A stretch of 5,892 nt of DNA, from assembly GCA_002353885.1 (NCBI GenBank), contig DEKO01000039.1:808-6699 (forward strand). The letters run 5' to 3'. The stretch's first letter is position 1. Every line of letters starts with the position of its first letter. The notes beneath the pieces are model-generated. The model did no database searches. It saw nothing but the letters and a program-made list of their open reading frames with translations, and was not told where the DNA came from. The position numbers and the translations under genes are program-made. Of this stretch, positions 5,377 to 5,892 are shown piece after piece. The DNA comes from Porphyromonadaceae bacterium UBA2720 (GTDB lineage: Bacteria; Bacteroidota; Bacteroidia; Bacteroidales; Muribaculaceae).

Positions 5377-5892
5377 ATGGCATTCTGGGACCGAGTCAAG
5401 GAGTACTTCAATCTGCAGCCCGACAAATTAGATGAGCAGCAGACCATCGAGCAGATCAGCAGCAGTGTGGCGTTTCGCGGCGCCAACCTGTGGGTGCTGA
5501 TTTTTGCCATCCTGATCGCGTCGCTGGGCTTGAACGTCAACTCGACTGCGGTCATCATCGGTGCCATGCTCATCTCGCCATTGATGGGGCCCATCATCGG
5601 CATGGGCCTGGCCGTCGGCATCAACGACCTGGACTTGCTGCGGCGGTCGGCCAAGCACTTCGGGGTGGCCACGCTCATCAGTGTGATCACCGCCATGTGC
5701 TTCTTCCTGATTTCGCCACTGGGCGAGGCGCAGAGTGAGTTGCTGGCCCGCACGTCACCCACGCTCTACGATGTGCTCATTGCCTTCTGTGGCGGTGCCG
5801 CGGGCATCATCGCGTTGGCCACTCGCGGCAAGGGCAATGTCATCCCGGGTGTGGCCATCGCCACTGCGCTGATGCCCCCGCTGTGCACAGCA
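5377..5892 (+). CDS. DUF389 (TIGR00341-like) integral membrane protein, 3'-truncated by window end
   Basis: Translation from the ATG at 5377 (MAFWDRVKEYFNLQ) stays open for 172 codons to the last base of the window, so the C-terminus is missing. After a short soluble N-terminus with QQTIEQISSSVAFRG, hydrophobic segments appear at about 37-52, 57-81, 95-115, 132-149 and 156-171. The stretches NSTAVIIGAMLISPLMGPI (55-73) and GNVIPGVAIATALMPPLCTA (153-172) are signatures of the DUF389 family, whose members are poorly characterised inner-membrane proteins. Their transport or sensing role is not established. The gene follows the protease after 55 bp on the same strand with only an A-rich leader (GAAAAAAG) before the start, so cotranscription is possible. 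Confidence 0.9.
   Translation, partial: MAFWDRVKEYFNLQPDKLDEQQTIEQISSSVAFRGANLWVLIFAILIASLGLNVNSTAVIIGAMLISPLMGPIIGMGLAVGINDLDLLRRSAKHFGVATLISVITAMCFFLISPLGEAQSELLARTSPTLYDVLIAFCGGAAGIIALATRGKGNVIPGVAIATALMPPLCTA

Overview
The window comes from the chromosome of a Bacteroidota bacterium, most likely order Bacteroidales (a gut Prevotellaceae- or Muribaculaceae-like genome is my guess). The signs are a lone murF outside a dcw cluster, a Bacteroidetes-style MurF C-terminus (KGSNGTKL rather than KGSR), an NspC-type polyamine decarboxylase, no Shine-Dalgarno sequences at any start, a TAnnTTTG box before the first gene, and GC-rich genes separated by AT-rich, repeat-filled spacers. The taxonomic call is inference. 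All genes are on the plus strand.

Layout: 1-297 is a non-coding spacer of inverted repeats, GC-rich patches and 7-bp-periodic A-rich repeats, ending in a possible promoter. murF (298-1608) completes the UDP-MurNAc-pentapeptide. Three bases later comes nspC (1612-2754), a PLP-dependent carboxy(nor)spermidine decarboxylase; the two are very probably cotranscribed. The spacer 2755-2972 holds two structured, REP/MITE-like elements (2785-2846 and 2877-2936) followed by tandem heptamers that run into the next start codon. Then come a 393-residue protein with an N-terminal YbjN/CesT-like domain (2973-4154), a 367-residue trypsin-like protease with zinc ribbon and C-terminal YbjN/CesT-like domain (4218-5321), and the first 172 residues of a DUF389 membrane protein (5377 to the window end).

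Functionally there are two groups. murF-nspC is housekeeping (cell wall and polyamine). The next two genes look like a functional pair: their YbjN/CesT-like domains can be aligned by eye, and one carries an intact His-Asp-Ser triad with no signal peptide, suggesting a cytosolic protease and chaperone-like partner. Whether the DUF389 gene belongs with them is unclear; it follows after 55 bp in the same direction.

The most unusual non-coding signal is that heptameric (7-bp) periodicity recurs, with different unit sequences, in the spacers before murF, the YbjN-like gene, the protease gene and the DUF389 gene. In one case the final heptamer supplies the ATG start codon.
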